DNA of 7,063 nt, from positions 1 to 7,063 of the forward strand of contig JAHZCM010000026.1 in assembly GCA_019422905.1 (NCBI GenBank), given 5' to 3'. This DNA is from Oscillospiraceae bacterium (lineage in GTDB: Bacteria; Bacillota; Clostridia; Oscillospirales; Acutalibacteraceae). This document shows, piece after piece, positions 1 through 6,040 of this stretch. The first letter of the stretch is position 1. Each line of letters begins with the position of its first letter. Made by a program: the position numbers and the translations under genes. Below the pieces are notes generated by a model that worked only from the letters and a program-made list of their open reading frames with translations, was not told the DNA's origin and searched no databases.

Positions 1-42
1 CTTTCCGTGCCGTTTCGGCCCCTTTTTCCTTTCGGTGGTTCC

Positions 43-48
43 AGTATA
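43..48 (-). promoter_or_regulatory. possible minus-strand -10 box and ribosome binding site for a gene off the left edge
   Basis: Read on the minus strand there is a TATACT hexamer at 48-43, followed by a purine-rich AAAGGA-type tract at about 32-27 that could be a ribosome binding site for a gene starting left of base 1. The -35 region is weak: the only TTGACA-like element lies just 12 bases upstream, which is too close. No start codon for it is inside the window, so this is only a hint of a divergent neighbour. Confidence 0.25.
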
Positions 49-140
49 GCGGTTTCTGAGTGTCAAATCCTGTTCGGGCTTGCGCGGTTTATTCCAGTAT
101 CGCATGACGCGCTGCAAAAAAGCAAGTGAAAAAGCCGCGG

Positions 141-169
141 TTGACATCTGCGCGCTCATACGGTATAGT
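141..169 (+). promoter_or_regulatory. sigma-A-type promoter of the UroD-like gene
   Basis: A perfect -35 box TTGACA (141-146) is separated by exactly 17 bases from the -10 box TATAGT (164-169). Transcription would begin near 176, giving an untranslated leader of about 50 bases before the ATG at 225. No operator dyad is obvious between the boxes. Confidence 0.8.
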
Positions 170-224
170 TATTTTATAAGAATCCGTGCAAAAAAAGCGC
201 GCGAGAAAGAGAGGATGTATTGAA

Positions 225-1166
225 ATGGACAAAAGAGAAAGAGTCATCACAGCGCTTCACGGCGGTGAGCCGGACCGCGTTCCGGCGGGCTTCTGGTTTC
301 ACTTCGGCGGCGAGGCCGCAATGGGACAGGGCTCGATCGACGCGCATATCGATTACTTCAAAAAGTGCGATCTCGATATGATGAAAATCATGTGCGACAG
401 CTACTTTGGATATCCGAACCCTCTCAAGGTCGAAAAGGCGGCCGACTGGTACAAGATCGAGCCGATGGGGCCGGAGCACCCGTTCTTCAAGGAGCAGGTG
501 GAGCGCACGCGCGCGATCGTCGAGGCAGTCGGCCGTGAGGCACTCGTGTATTACACCGTGTTCGCACCGTTTTCCTCGATTCGCTTTGGCTATGGTGACG
601 ACCTTGTCATGCAGACGCTTCGGGAGGACCCCGAGGCGGTACGCCACGCGCTCGATGTGATTGCCGAGGACAACAAAATGTTTGTCAAGGCGCTGTTTGA
701 GACGGGCGCAGACGGTATCTATTACAGCGTGCAGGGCGGCGAGAAGAACCGCTTGACCGTGGCGGAATACCGTGATCTCATCACACCCTCCGACAAGGCG
801 GTGCTCGACTACGCGAACACGCTCGGCGACCTGAACATCCTGCACTGCTGCGGCTGGGCGGGCGACCGGAACAACATCGAGGTCTGGCAGGATTATACCG
901 CCGCCGCGGTAAACTGGGCGGTGTACGTCGAAAAAATGAGCATGCGCGAAGGCAGAGACTTCTTCCCGAATGTAAAGTGCGTGCTCGGCGGCCTCGACAA
1001 CACGCCCGACGGCATACTCTACAAGGGCACGGACGACGAGGTGAAGGCGGAGATCCGCCGCCTGATTGCAGAGACGGGAAAGCAGGGCTTTATCCTCGGC
1101 GCGGACTGCACCCTCAATGCCAATACCCCCTATGAGCGTATTAAGCTCGCCACAACGTATCGGTAA
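225..1166 (+). CDS. uroporphyrinogen decarboxylase (UroD)-like family protein, MtaA/methyltransferase-type
   Basis: A 313-residue protein of the UroD superfamily, whose members include HemE and the zinc-dependent methylcobamide:CoM-type methyltransferases (MtaA, CmuA). The N-terminus (MDKRERVITALHGGEPDRVP) is the usual opening of the non-HemE branch. The arginine-rich substrate motif near the HemE N-terminus is not seen. H207-x-C209 in the ILHCCGW segment, together with C295 in ILGADCTLN, matches the His-x-Cys...Cys zinc pattern of the methyltransferase branch; this match is my inference. The ATG at 225 is preferred over an in-frame GTG at 186 because an AGAGAGGA ribosome binding site lies just upstream of 225 and the family N-terminus begins there. 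The gene is monocistronic, with its own promoter and terminator. No corrinoid protein or MtaB-like partner is adjacent, so the substrate is unknown. It is soluble and cytoplasmic, with no signal peptide or membrane segment. Confidence 0.88.
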   Translation: MDKRERVITALHGGEPDRVPAGFWFHFGGEAAMGQGSIDAHIDYFKKCDLDMMKIMCDSYFGYPNPLKVEKAADWYKIEPMGPEHPFFKEQVERTRAIVEAVGREALVYYTVFAPFSSIRFGYGDDLVMQTLREDPEAVRHALDVIAEDNKMFVKALFETGADGIYYSVQGGEKNRLTVAEYRDLITPSDKAVLDYANTLGDLNILHCCGWAGDRNNIEVWQDYTAAAVNWAVYVEKMSMREGRDFFPNVKCVLGGLDNTPDGILYKGTDDEVKAEIRRLIAETGKQGFILGADCTLNANTPYERIKLATTYR

Positions 1167-1172
1167 AATCGA

Positions 1173-1210
1173 CGTCCCGCAGTCTTTCGGCTGCGGGACG
1201 TTTGTTTTTT
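1173..1210 (+). terminator. intrinsic terminator of the UroD-like gene
   Basis: A perfect 10-bp stem, CGTCCCGCAG (1173-1182) pairing with CTGCGGGACG (1191-1200), encloses an 8-base loop. It is followed at once by the T-rich tail TTTGTTTTTT (1201-1210). It starts 6 bases after the stop codon. Confidence 0.93.
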
Positions 1211-1212
1211 AT

Positions 1213-1568
1213 CATGGTAACCACCGGCAAAGCCGCCGGAGGTATCCCGTAAAAGCGCTTTGGCTTCAAGCGGCGAGCAAGCGAGCTGCCGATAAACAGG
1301 CGCACGGATTAGCGGGCAGACAAAAATTAACAGACGCATAGTTTGGTGAGCGGACGGACTGGCAGGCAGACAGGTTAGCGGAAAAATTGCTCTGTGTGTG
1401 AATGGTCCGTTTACGGACAGCGGGGTGTTTGATGCAGATGACGAAATGCTCCAAGCGTCTTAAAATGCCGTGCGGTAACGGACCCTTATCGGGTCTGCTC
1501 AAGCCACCTGCTGAACCGGCCGTTATAACTGCCGGGCGTGATGAACCTGCCGCTTTTATTGCTCTGCG
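1213..1568. other. gene-free gap between convergent genes, with palindromes
   Basis: No convincing gene lies in these 356 bases. What is visible is a series of short inverted repeats: GTCCGT-TT-ACGGAC (1405-1418), GACCC-ttatc-GGGTC (1481-1495) and CCGGC-N10-GCCGG (1516-1535). None is followed by a T-run on the minus strand, so I cannot point to a clear terminator for the MerR-RDD gene that ends at 1569. Fragments such as the one beginning near 1376 (GCGGAAAAATTGCTC) loosely resemble pieces of the repeat array at 6103-6660. The resemblance is weak. Confidence 0.5.
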
Positions 1569-2972
1569 TTACGGTGATTTCGTCATTTCGAAGCTGTAGG
1601 AAACGGAATCCCCGTCCTCTGGATCAAACCGGCAGGTGTAATCCACGGATATGCCAAACAATGTGAAGCTGCAATCGCTCCAGGCATTGTCCATCCGGCG
1701 AAAAACGGCATCGGCCGCGCCGGAAAACGCACCGGCGCCCGGTTCTGCGGCGACCATGGAGAGCGCAATCAATTTCATGCGGTCTGTGGACATCAGCGCA
1801 AGGGGATTTTCGTTTTCCGCGGTCAGAGAAACACCGATGAGCCTGCCGCCGTCTGTGGTATAGCGCAGAGGTTCGGGCTGCGTTCCGATGACAATCAGGA
1901 AGCCGGTGCGCAACTGCGGCGTTTCGGACCAGCTACCGTCCGGCAAAAGCATGTAGTTATAATCCAGATCGTAATATCTGCACAGGTAGTTGAAATTCTC
2001 GGCGAATTCCGCGACGGTCAGGCTGCCGCGGTTCGGCGGAAGGCTTGCGGCTTCCACTGCCCAGAAGCAGGCGAAAAAGAGGAGCGCCTGAGCGGCGGCA
2101 AACGCAAAGCCGCGCCACCGCCCTGTGTCGCGGATGACATACAGGCGGCTTAACGGGAAATCGTCCCACGATTCGGTTTCGCCGGCGCAGCAGGTCTTAT
2201 AGCATTTCCACAGGCGCACGAGCCGATAAACCGGAATATTCAACCCCAAGCCGCGCCAGATGACGCGCCACGTGCGGGAAAGCCCCTCCGCATAGGAGAG
2301 ATGAGCGCCGTCCGCGTCGGTCAGGCGCAGGCCGAAAAGCGCTTTGCCGGGTGTTGCGGCGAAAAGGCGCAGGAGGAGCGGCTCCAGAAAGAGCATGGTC
2401 AAAAAGCCGAGCAGCGTGGAAGCAAGGCCCGCGATGCGCCCCGCGCCCGTCGAAGGATTGATGCGCAGGCCGAGGACAAAGAGCAGTTCCCAAAGCGTTG
2501 TGCAGAGCGCAAGATCCAGCGAGCGCGCGAAAAAACGCCGCCACGGGTGGGAAAGTTGCGGGACGACATCCTGCCGCACGGAAAAATAGGCGCTTTCCTG
2601 CGGCGCGCTGTCCGAGAGCTTTTGCAGGTATTTGCCGGCATTCAGGCTTTCGAACTGCGCGCGATCCGCCTGAATGGCGCGGCAGACGGACTCGGCGCAC
2701 GCCACGTCGCGCTTTTCAGCTTCGAGCATGTTCAATTGGGCGCGCATGGCGTCCTCCAAAGACCGCGCGCCGGCCTGCAGGGCGCGGATCTCCTCCAGCG
2801 GCACATGCAGACTGCGCAGGAGCTTGATACGCAGCAGCGTTTCCGCGTCCTGATCCGAATAATCGCGGTAGCCGTTTGAAAGCCGCCTTGGGGCGAGCAG
2901 GCCCTCGCGCTCGTAAAAGCGGATGTTCGCGCGGTCCATACCGGTGCGCGCTTCCATTTCCTTGATGGTCAT
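1569..2972 (-). CDS. membrane-tethered MerR-family regulator fused to an RDD domain
   Basis: A 467-residue one-component regulator. Residues 1-68 are a MerR winged-helix DNA-binding domain, with the signature IRFYEREGLLAPRR...GYRDYS at 17-39. Residues about 70-115 form the usual helical dimerisation segment. Residues about 141-280 look like an RDD membrane domain: the arginine/aspartate motif RRFFARSLD at 145-153, hydrophobic segments at about 152-170 and 183-205, and TPGKALFGLRL at 207-217. A further membrane segment lies at about 287-308 and is preceded by positive charges (RDTGRWR). With three membrane passes and a cytoplasmic DNA-binding end, residues 310-467 should lie outside the membrane and could be the sensor; this topology is inferred. 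I do not recognise that C-terminal domain. The ATG at 2972 has a GGAGGT ribosome binding site (2986-2981). The gene is alone on its transcript and its promoter has a MerR-type spacer, so autoregulation is likely. The ligand is unknown. Confidence 0.88.
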   Translation of the reverse strand: MTIKEMEARTGMDRANIRFYEREGLLAPRRLSNGYRDYSDQDAETLLRIKLLRSLHVPLEEIRALQAGARSLEDAMRAQLNMLEAEKRDVACAESVCRAIQADRAQFESLNAGKYLQKLSDSAPQESAYFSVRQDVVPQLSHPWRRFFARSLDLALCTTLWELLFVLGLRINPSTGAGRIAGLASTLLGFLTMLFLEPLLLRLFAATPGKALFGLRLTDADGAHLSYAEGLSRTWRVIWRGLGLNIPVYRLVRLWKCYKTCCAGETESWDDFPLSRLYVIRDTGRWRGFAFAAAQALLFFACFWAVEAASLPPNRGSLTVAEFAENFNYLCRYYDLDYNYMLLPDGSWSETPQLRTGFLIVIGTQPEPLRYTTDGGRLIGVSLTAENENPLALMSTDRMKLIALSMVAAEPGAGAFSGAADAVFRRMDNAWSDCSFTLFGISVDYTCRFDPEDGDSVSYSFEMTKSP

Positions 2973-2998
2973 TTGCGGACACCTCCGTTTCTGACCCC

Positions 2999-3029
2999 AC
3001 TATACGGTATAAACCCGGTTTACAGTCAA
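2999..3029 (-). promoter_or_regulatory. MerR-type promoter with 19-bp spacer and operator dyad
   Basis: On the minus strand, -35 TTGACT (3029-3024) and -10 TATAGT (3004-2999) are separated by 19 bases (3023-3005). This is the over-long spacer typical of promoters that MerR proteins open by distorting the DNA. Inside the spacer is a perfect inverted repeat TAAACC-G-GGTTTA (3022-3010), placed where a MerR dimer would bind. The promoter serves the MerR-RDD gene itself, so the protein probably controls its own synthesis. Confidence 0.75.
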
Positions 3030-3061
3030 GCGGTTTTTGAAAAAATACCGGGCGCAGTACG

Positions 3062-3550
3062 CTATGCTGTCTCCGTGTCCTCGCTTTCTGCAAGATCGCG
3101 TTCCAAAATGGCGGCGCAGAGCCCGACGAGCGTGCGGCACGGGATTTTGCCCGACTTCGGGCGCTCGCCCGCAGGCAGCGGCGCGCCGTTCCGGTCCAGA
3201 CCCAAAAGCTCGCGGCAGATGATACTGCCCGTTATGGCGTTGTATTGGCCGGAGCAGGCCTGCACGCGCCTGTAGAGCGCGGCCTTTGCGGCTTTATCCG
3301 CGGGGTCGCTGTAGCCGCGCGCCGTGCCGAGCACAAGCGCCATGGCGCTCACCGCGCCGCAGACCTCGTGCTGCCCGCCGAGCCCGCCGCCGAGCGGGCC
3401 GGCAATCCGCGCCGCCGTGGTTTCATCGAAGGGATAAAGGTCGGAAAAGGCGAGGAATACCGCCTGCGCGCAGTTAAAGCCACCTTTGTGCAGCTCCATG
3501 GCCCGGACCGCCCGGGCGCTCCGCTTCAGATTTTCCAGTGTGATTTCCAT
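3062..3550 (-). CDS. C_GCAxxG_C_C family cysteine-rich protein (putative redox-active)
   Basis: A 162-residue protein of the C_GCAxxG_C_C family, whose members are small, cytoplasmic, common in anaerobes and thought to be redox-active or metal-binding. The visible signature is GGFNCAQAV (C27), then GPLGGGLGGQHEVCGAVSAM (C64), followed by C99, C112, C138 and C145, giving the spaced cysteines expected for the family. It is about full length and has no signal peptide. The ATG at 3550 is preceded by an AAGGAA ribosome binding site (3566-3561) about 10 bases upstream. The gene has its own extended -10 promoter and diverges from the Nudix gene. It is followed 32 bases later by the MerR-RDD promoter, so the two minus-strand genes appear to be separate units. 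A T-run at 3049-3041 follows the stop, but I see only a weak stem there. Confidence 0.88.
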   Translation of the reverse strand: MEITLENLKRSARAVRAMELHKGGFNCAQAVFLAFSDLYPFDETTAARIAGPLGGGLGGQHEVCGAVSAMALVLGTARGYSDPADKAAKAALYRRVQACSGQYNAITGSIICRELLGLDRNGAPLPAGERPKSGKIPCRTLVGLCAAILERDLAESEDTETA

Positions 3551-3585
3551 AGCAAAAGACTTCCTTCATTGGAGTTTGTGAAGAA

Positions 3586-3614
3586 AGTATAGCACAGGCT
3601 GCGGGGAAATACAA
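3586..3614 (-). promoter_or_regulatory. promoter of the C_GCAxxG_C_C gene (extended -10)
   Basis: On the minus strand, -35 TTGTAT (3614-3609), a 17-base spacer and -10 TATACT (3591-3586). TGC directly before the -10 box makes it an extended -10 promoter, which can make up for the imperfect -35. Confidence 0.65.
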
Positions 3615-3654
3615 TGTCTGCGGCGGTGAAGACATGAAATCAGAACAAATATTC

Positions 3655-3683
3655 TTGCGCAAAAAGAAAAAAGATGATATACT
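3655..3683 (+). promoter_or_regulatory. promoter of the Nudix gene (extended -10)
   Basis: -35 TTGCGC (3655-3660), a 17-base A-rich spacer and -10 TATACT (3678-3683), with TGA immediately before the -10 box (TGn extension). Transcription would start near 3690, leaving a short leader of about 28 bases. It stands back to back with the divergent promoter at 3586-3614. Confidence 0.65.
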
Positions 3684-3717
3684 GAATGCGGAAACACAAA
3701 AAGGGGGAAGCGCAGGG

Positions 3718-4128
3718 ATGCAGAGCAAAATTTATCCGTTTGATACATTTAACGACCGAAAATACGTCGTCATCCTTTCCCGCAAGGATGGAAAAATCCT
3801 CTTGAGCCGCCATAAGGAGCGGACGACATGGGAGACGCAGGGCGGGCATATCGAGCCGGGGGAAACGCCGCTTGAGGCCGCAAGGCGCGAGCTGTGGGAG
3901 GAATCCGGCGCGCTCGAATATACGATGACGCCGCTGTGCGACTACTGGGCCTGCGATGAAGCCGGGAGCGCGACCGGCGCGGTATTCCGCGCGGAGATCG
4001 TCAGGCTTGGCGACCTGCCCGAAAGCGAAATGGCGGAGACAAGGCTGTTTGACGCGCTGCCCGAAAACGTGACGTATCCCGCCATCACGCCGGTACTGTT
4101 TGCGTTCGAAGAAGAGAATAAAGGATAA
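3718..4128 (+). CDS. Nudix hydrolase
   Basis: A 136-residue single-domain Nudix enzyme, which hydrolyses a nucleoside diphosphate linked to another group. The Nudix box is complete at residues 43-65: G43-x5-E49-x7-R57-E58-L59-x-E61-E62-x-G64, with the catalytic/metal-binding glutamates in E58, E61 and E62. The usual TWETQGGHIEPGE lead-in precedes it. The substrate cannot be told from the sequence; nucleotide-pool cleaning (oxidised dNTP) or another small nucleotide derivative are the usual options. I chose the ATG at 3718 over the upstream in-frame ATG at 3634. The promoter (-10 at 3678-3683) lies downstream of 3634, the extra residues would be lysine-rich non-family sequence, and a GGGGGA ribosome binding site lies about 10 bases before 3718. 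The gene is monocistronic and ends at a terminator 5 bases after the stop. Confidence 0.92.
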   Translation: MQSKIYPFDTFNDRKYVVILSRKDGKILLSRHKERTTWETQGGHIEPGETPLEAARRELWEESGALEYTMTPLCDYWACDEAGSATGAVFRAEIVRLGDLPESEMAETRLFDALPENVTYPAITPVLFAFEEENKG

Positions 4129-4132
4129 AATG

Positions 4133-4160
4133 ACCCGCCGAAGGCTCGCTTTCGGCGGGT
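4133..4160. terminator. bidirectional terminator between convergent units
   Basis: A perfect 10-bp stem, ACCCGCCGAA (4133-4142) with TTCGGCGGGT (4151-4160), and an 8-base loop. The right side continues TTTATCTGTAATTTTT. Read on the minus strand, the other side gives a T-rich tail (TCATTTTATCC). It can therefore end both the Nudix transcript and the lipoprotein operon arriving from the right. Confidence 0.85.
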
Positions 4161-4214
4161 TTATCTGTAATTTTTGGTTTTCGCTTTGCGGGGCAAGGTG
4201 CTCTGTGCGCGGGG

Positions 4215-4718
4215 TCAGGTATCCATCTCGATATAATACAGGATTCCGGTATCCGCGTTGTAGAGCGCGGCGGTGTAGTTGTAGCTGTACGCATTGGCAA
4301 GGCCGGAGACGGCGTAGGGGTCTGCGGCGCCGTCCTGCCGGTTTTTAAAATACCATTTTCCGTCCGTAATTTCCGGATACAGGCCGAATTTTTCGCGCAG
4401 CCAGCCGCCCGAGCGTCCCTGCGCCGTTTCCCGGCCGAACAGCTCGGCTTCCAGAGCTTCCGGGAGCGGGTAGTTGTGCCAGCCCGCGCCGCGCATTCGG
4501 TCTGCGGCGGCCGCGCCGTCCTCGAAACGAAGGATGGCCAGCGTGTCGCCGTCGCCGTGAAAGCCGCCGTGCGAGTCGGCGAAAAGCGTGCACTGCGCGT
4601 TTGGGAGCCTACACGAGAGCTGACGCGCCACGTAGGCCTCGTTCGATTCCAGCAGCGTGCAGCCGGTGAGGGCAAACAGCAGGCACAGCGCTGAAAAAAG
4701 GTGCAAAAATTGCTTCAT
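4215..4718 (-). CDS. uncharacterised lipoprotein
   Basis: A 167-residue secreted lipoprotein. Residues 1-20 are a lipoprotein signal peptide: MKQF, a hydrophobic core, then the lipobox L-T-G-C with lipidated C20, so the mature protein should be anchored on the outer face of the membrane. The remainder has the striking segment DSHGGFHGDGDTLAILRFED (48-67), W80, and an aromatic C-terminal end (YSYNYTAALYNADTGILYYIEMDT). I recall similar GGFHGDG-containing hypothetical proteins in Clostridia but cannot name a domain or function. The ATG at 4718 has a strong GGAGGGG ribosome binding site (4731-4725) six bases upstream and starts directly at the signal peptide. An in-frame ATG at 4747 would add ten polar residues before it and is less likely. 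It is the second gene of a two-gene operon, 34 bases after the small membrane protein. Confidence 0.82.
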   Translation of the reverse strand: MKQFLHLFSALCLLFALTGCTLLESNEAYVARQLSCRLPNAQCTLFADSHGGFHGDGDTLAILRFEDGAAAADRMRGAGWHNYPLPEALEAELFGRETAQGRSGGWLREKFGLYPEITDGKWYFKNRQDGAADPYAVSGLANAYSYNYTAALYNADTGILYYIEMDT

Positions 4719-4752
4719 CGGATTCCCCTCCTTTTCGGATTGCTTCATCCCG

Positions 4753-5028
4753 CTACACCATGGCGCCGGTGAGCGTATAGATGCCGCAGGTGGCGAGGGC
4801 GGAAAACAGGAAGAAGCCGCAGAGACAGATGGATACGGGAGACCGCGCGGCGGTCCGGCGCGCGCGGATTTCGGCGCACAGCCACGCCGCGTCCAGGATG
4901 CTCCATATTCCGGCGGCCGTCCAGTGCGTGTGCGTATCGGCAAACCACAGCCAGAGGAAAAAGCCGAGGCTGGCCGCAGACAGCGCGGCCGCCGGCAGGG
5001 CGGATTGCAGGCGCGTTGACGTTTTCAT
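4753..5028 (-). CDS. small hypothetical membrane protein
   Basis: A 91-residue integral membrane protein with hydrophobic segments at about 11-30, 37-54 and 66-88, and a basic loop RARRTAAR at 55-62 that should face the cytoplasm. Histidines and threonines (DTHTHWT, 31-37) lie between segments 1 and 2. I do not recognise the family. The ATG at 5028 is chosen because a GGAG ribosome binding site lies 9 bases upstream. An in-frame TTG at 5049 would place that site inside the coding sequence. It is the first gene of an operon with the lipoprotein, and the two may work together at the membrane; this is inferred only from adjacency. Confidence 0.7.
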   Translation of the reverse strand: MKTSTRLQSALPAAALSAASLGFFLWLWFADTHTHWTAAGIWSILDAAWLCAEIRARRTAARSPVSICLCGFFLFSALATCGIYTLTGAMV

Positions 5029-5100
5029 TGCGGTAATCTCCTTTTTCAAATTGTGGATGTGGAGCCTTTCCGGGCGGCTCGCATCCGGCCGCGTGCGAAA

Positions 5101-5128
5101 AACATAAGGCTGAGCCGGAGCAGTCCAA
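5101..5128 (-). promoter_or_regulatory. possible promoter of the membrane protein/lipoprotein operon
   Basis: On the minus strand, -35-like TTGGAC (5128-5123), a 16-base spacer and -10-like TATGTT (5106-5101). A leader hairpin GCGGC-N9-GCCGC (5092-5074) lies between it and the start codon at 5028. The match is moderate. Read-through from the DUF2975/HTH operon is an alternative. Confidence 0.4.
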
Positions 5129-5205
5129 ACAGGGGAATAACGGAGGGGCGCGCTCAGATCGCGGCTTTCGCTTGCCCTGGGCTCTGTACGGCGGATGTCG
5201 GGCAG

Positions 5206-5272
5206 GGCGGTACCCGTTGGCGGAAGCGAAAGGACCGCTGCGGCAAGCGGAATATCAAGCCACGGGTACGCC
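5206..5272. other. strong imperfect inverted repeat downstream of the HTH gene
   Basis: GGCG-g-TACCCGT-t-GG (5206-5220) pairs with CC-ACGGGTA-CGCC (5260-5272) over 13 base pairs with two single-base bulges. The 39-base interior holds a second perfect hairpin CCGCT-gcggca-AGCGG (5235-5250). It lies 8 bases past the stop codon of the HTH regulator on the minus strand. There is no T-run on either side, so it is not a classical terminator. It could protect or process the 3' end of the DUF2975/HTH message, or be a small structured RNA or decayed inverted-repeat element. Confidence 0.6.
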
Positions 5273-5280
5273 GTATCCTT

Positions 5281-5484
5281 TCAGCCCTCCCGGTATTCGA
5301 GAATATCGCCGGGCTGGCAGTCGAGCGCCTTGCAGATGGCGTTCAGCGTGGCGAATTTCACGCCCTTCGCCTTGCCCGTTTTCAGGATGGACATATTCGC
5401 AAGCGTAATGCCGACGCGCTCGGCAAGCTCCGTGACGGACATCTTGCGCTTTGCGAGCATCACGTCAATGTTGAGTACAATCAC
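5281..5484 (-). CDS. YozG-like XRE/Cro-type HTH regulator
   Basis: A 67-residue protein that is almost entirely one Cro/C1-type helix-turn-helix domain. The recognition region spans about residues 17-38 (VTELAERVGITLANMSILKTGK), followed by the family ending FATLNAICKALDCQPGDILEY. Proteins of this short type are regularly paired with DUF2975 membrane proteins, as here, and the pair is thought to form a membrane protein/regulator module. The start is GTG at 5484, with GAGGAGGG upstream. The stop codon of the DUF2975 gene (5501-5499) overlaps that ribosome binding site and only 14 bases separate stop and start, so translation is probably coupled. A later in-frame ATG (residue 9) would cut into the domain and lacks a good binding site. 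Confidence 0.9.
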   Translation of the reverse strand: MIVLNIDVMLAKRKMSVTELAERVGITLANMSILKTGKAKGVKFATLNAICKALDCQPGDILEYREG

Positions 5485-5498
5485 TGCGCATTCCCTCC

Positions 5499-5978
5499 TC
5501 AGATAAACGATTCGTTTTCCTCGCGCATCCGCGCGGCCTTTTCCACAAGGTGCGACAGCACGGCGGCCACAACGGCCACGGAGATCGCAAGGAAGCAGAC
5601 GAGCATGGAGATCAGCACGACGCCGAAATGGTTCATGTTGAGAAAGAGAAACACGAGGTTTCCGAGAAAGAAAAATCCCGCGTCCAGAAGCAGCGCCAGC
5701 ATGATGCGGCGCAGGTAGGCGGCGTTTTCATGGGAAAACGAGTTGTCGCGCCGGATCTCCGCCGTGATTTTCCAGCCCCAGTAGGCCGAAAGGTAGCAGG
5801 GGATCGCCGTGCACCAGAGGAATATGAGCCACGGCCAGTAGAAATGCGCGAGCTCCGGCGCGCGCTCCGCAATGTTTTGCCCCATAAAGGGGATCAGCAC
5901 GAAATAGACGACCAGTCCGCAGAGAGAAACGCCGATGAGGATGGCGCGCAGCCAGGACGCAAGTTTTTTCTGATTCAT
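5499..5978 (-). CDS. DUF2975 family membrane protein
   Basis: A 159-residue integral membrane protein with four hydrophobic segments at about 10-32, 46-68, 90-112 and 117-142. The cytoplasmic stretch RRDNSFSHENAAYLRRIMLAL (76-96) is typical of DUF2975 proteins. Its biochemical role is unknown. It is expressed first in an operon with a YozG-like HTH protein, the standard arrangement for this family, and may modulate that regulator from the membrane; this is inferred. The ATG at 5978 is preferred over an upstream in-frame ATG at 6023 because an AAAGGA ribosome binding site lies 9 bases upstream of 5978, while 6023 lies at or before the expected transcription start of the promoter at 6012-6040. 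Confidence 0.88.
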   Translation of the reverse strand: MNQKKLASWLRAILIGVSLCGLVVYFVLIPFMGQNIAERAPELAHFYWPWLIFLWCTAIPCYLSAYWGWKITAEIRRDNSFSHENAAYLRRIMLALLLDAGFFFLGNLVFLFLNMNHFGVVLISMLVCFLAISVAVVAAVLSHLVEKAARMREENESFI

Positions 5979-6011
5979 AAATACAAATCCTTTCTCCTTT
6001 GGTTTAGCTTC

Positions 6012-6040
6012 AGCATACTGCATGATTTTGGATTTGTCAA
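6012..6040 (-). promoter_or_regulatory. promoter of the DUF2975/HTH operon
   Basis: On the minus strand, a perfect -35 TTGACA (6040-6035), a 17-base spacer and -10 TATGCT (6017-6012). Transcription would begin near 6005, about 27 bases before the DUF2975 start codon. Its -35 box overlaps that of an opposing candidate promoter at 6034-6062. Confidence 0.75.

Noticed and set aside
174..845. 223-codon open frame on the minus strand, antisense to the UroD-like gene
   Set aside because: It mirrors the GC-rich codons of a clearly recognisable plus-strand family, has no ribosome binding site and no recognisable domain.
225..1166. Calling the UroD-like gene hemE
   Set aside because: It is shorter than HemE, lacks the arginine-rich N-terminal substrate motif and has a His-x-Cys...Cys pattern of the methyltransferase branch. 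There are no heme genes nearby.
1402..1599. 65-codon plus-strand frame starting in the intergenic gap
   Set aside because: No ribosome binding site, no recognisable content, and it runs into the 3' end of the convergent MerR-RDD gene.
2301..2879. 192-codon plus-strand frame inside the MerR-RDD gene
   Set aside because: Antisense shadow of a well-supported gene, with low-complexity composition and no start signals.
5206..5272. Intrinsic terminator for the DUF2975/HTH operon
   Set aside because: The stem is long and bulged and no T-run follows on the minus strand, so it is listed as a structured element instead.
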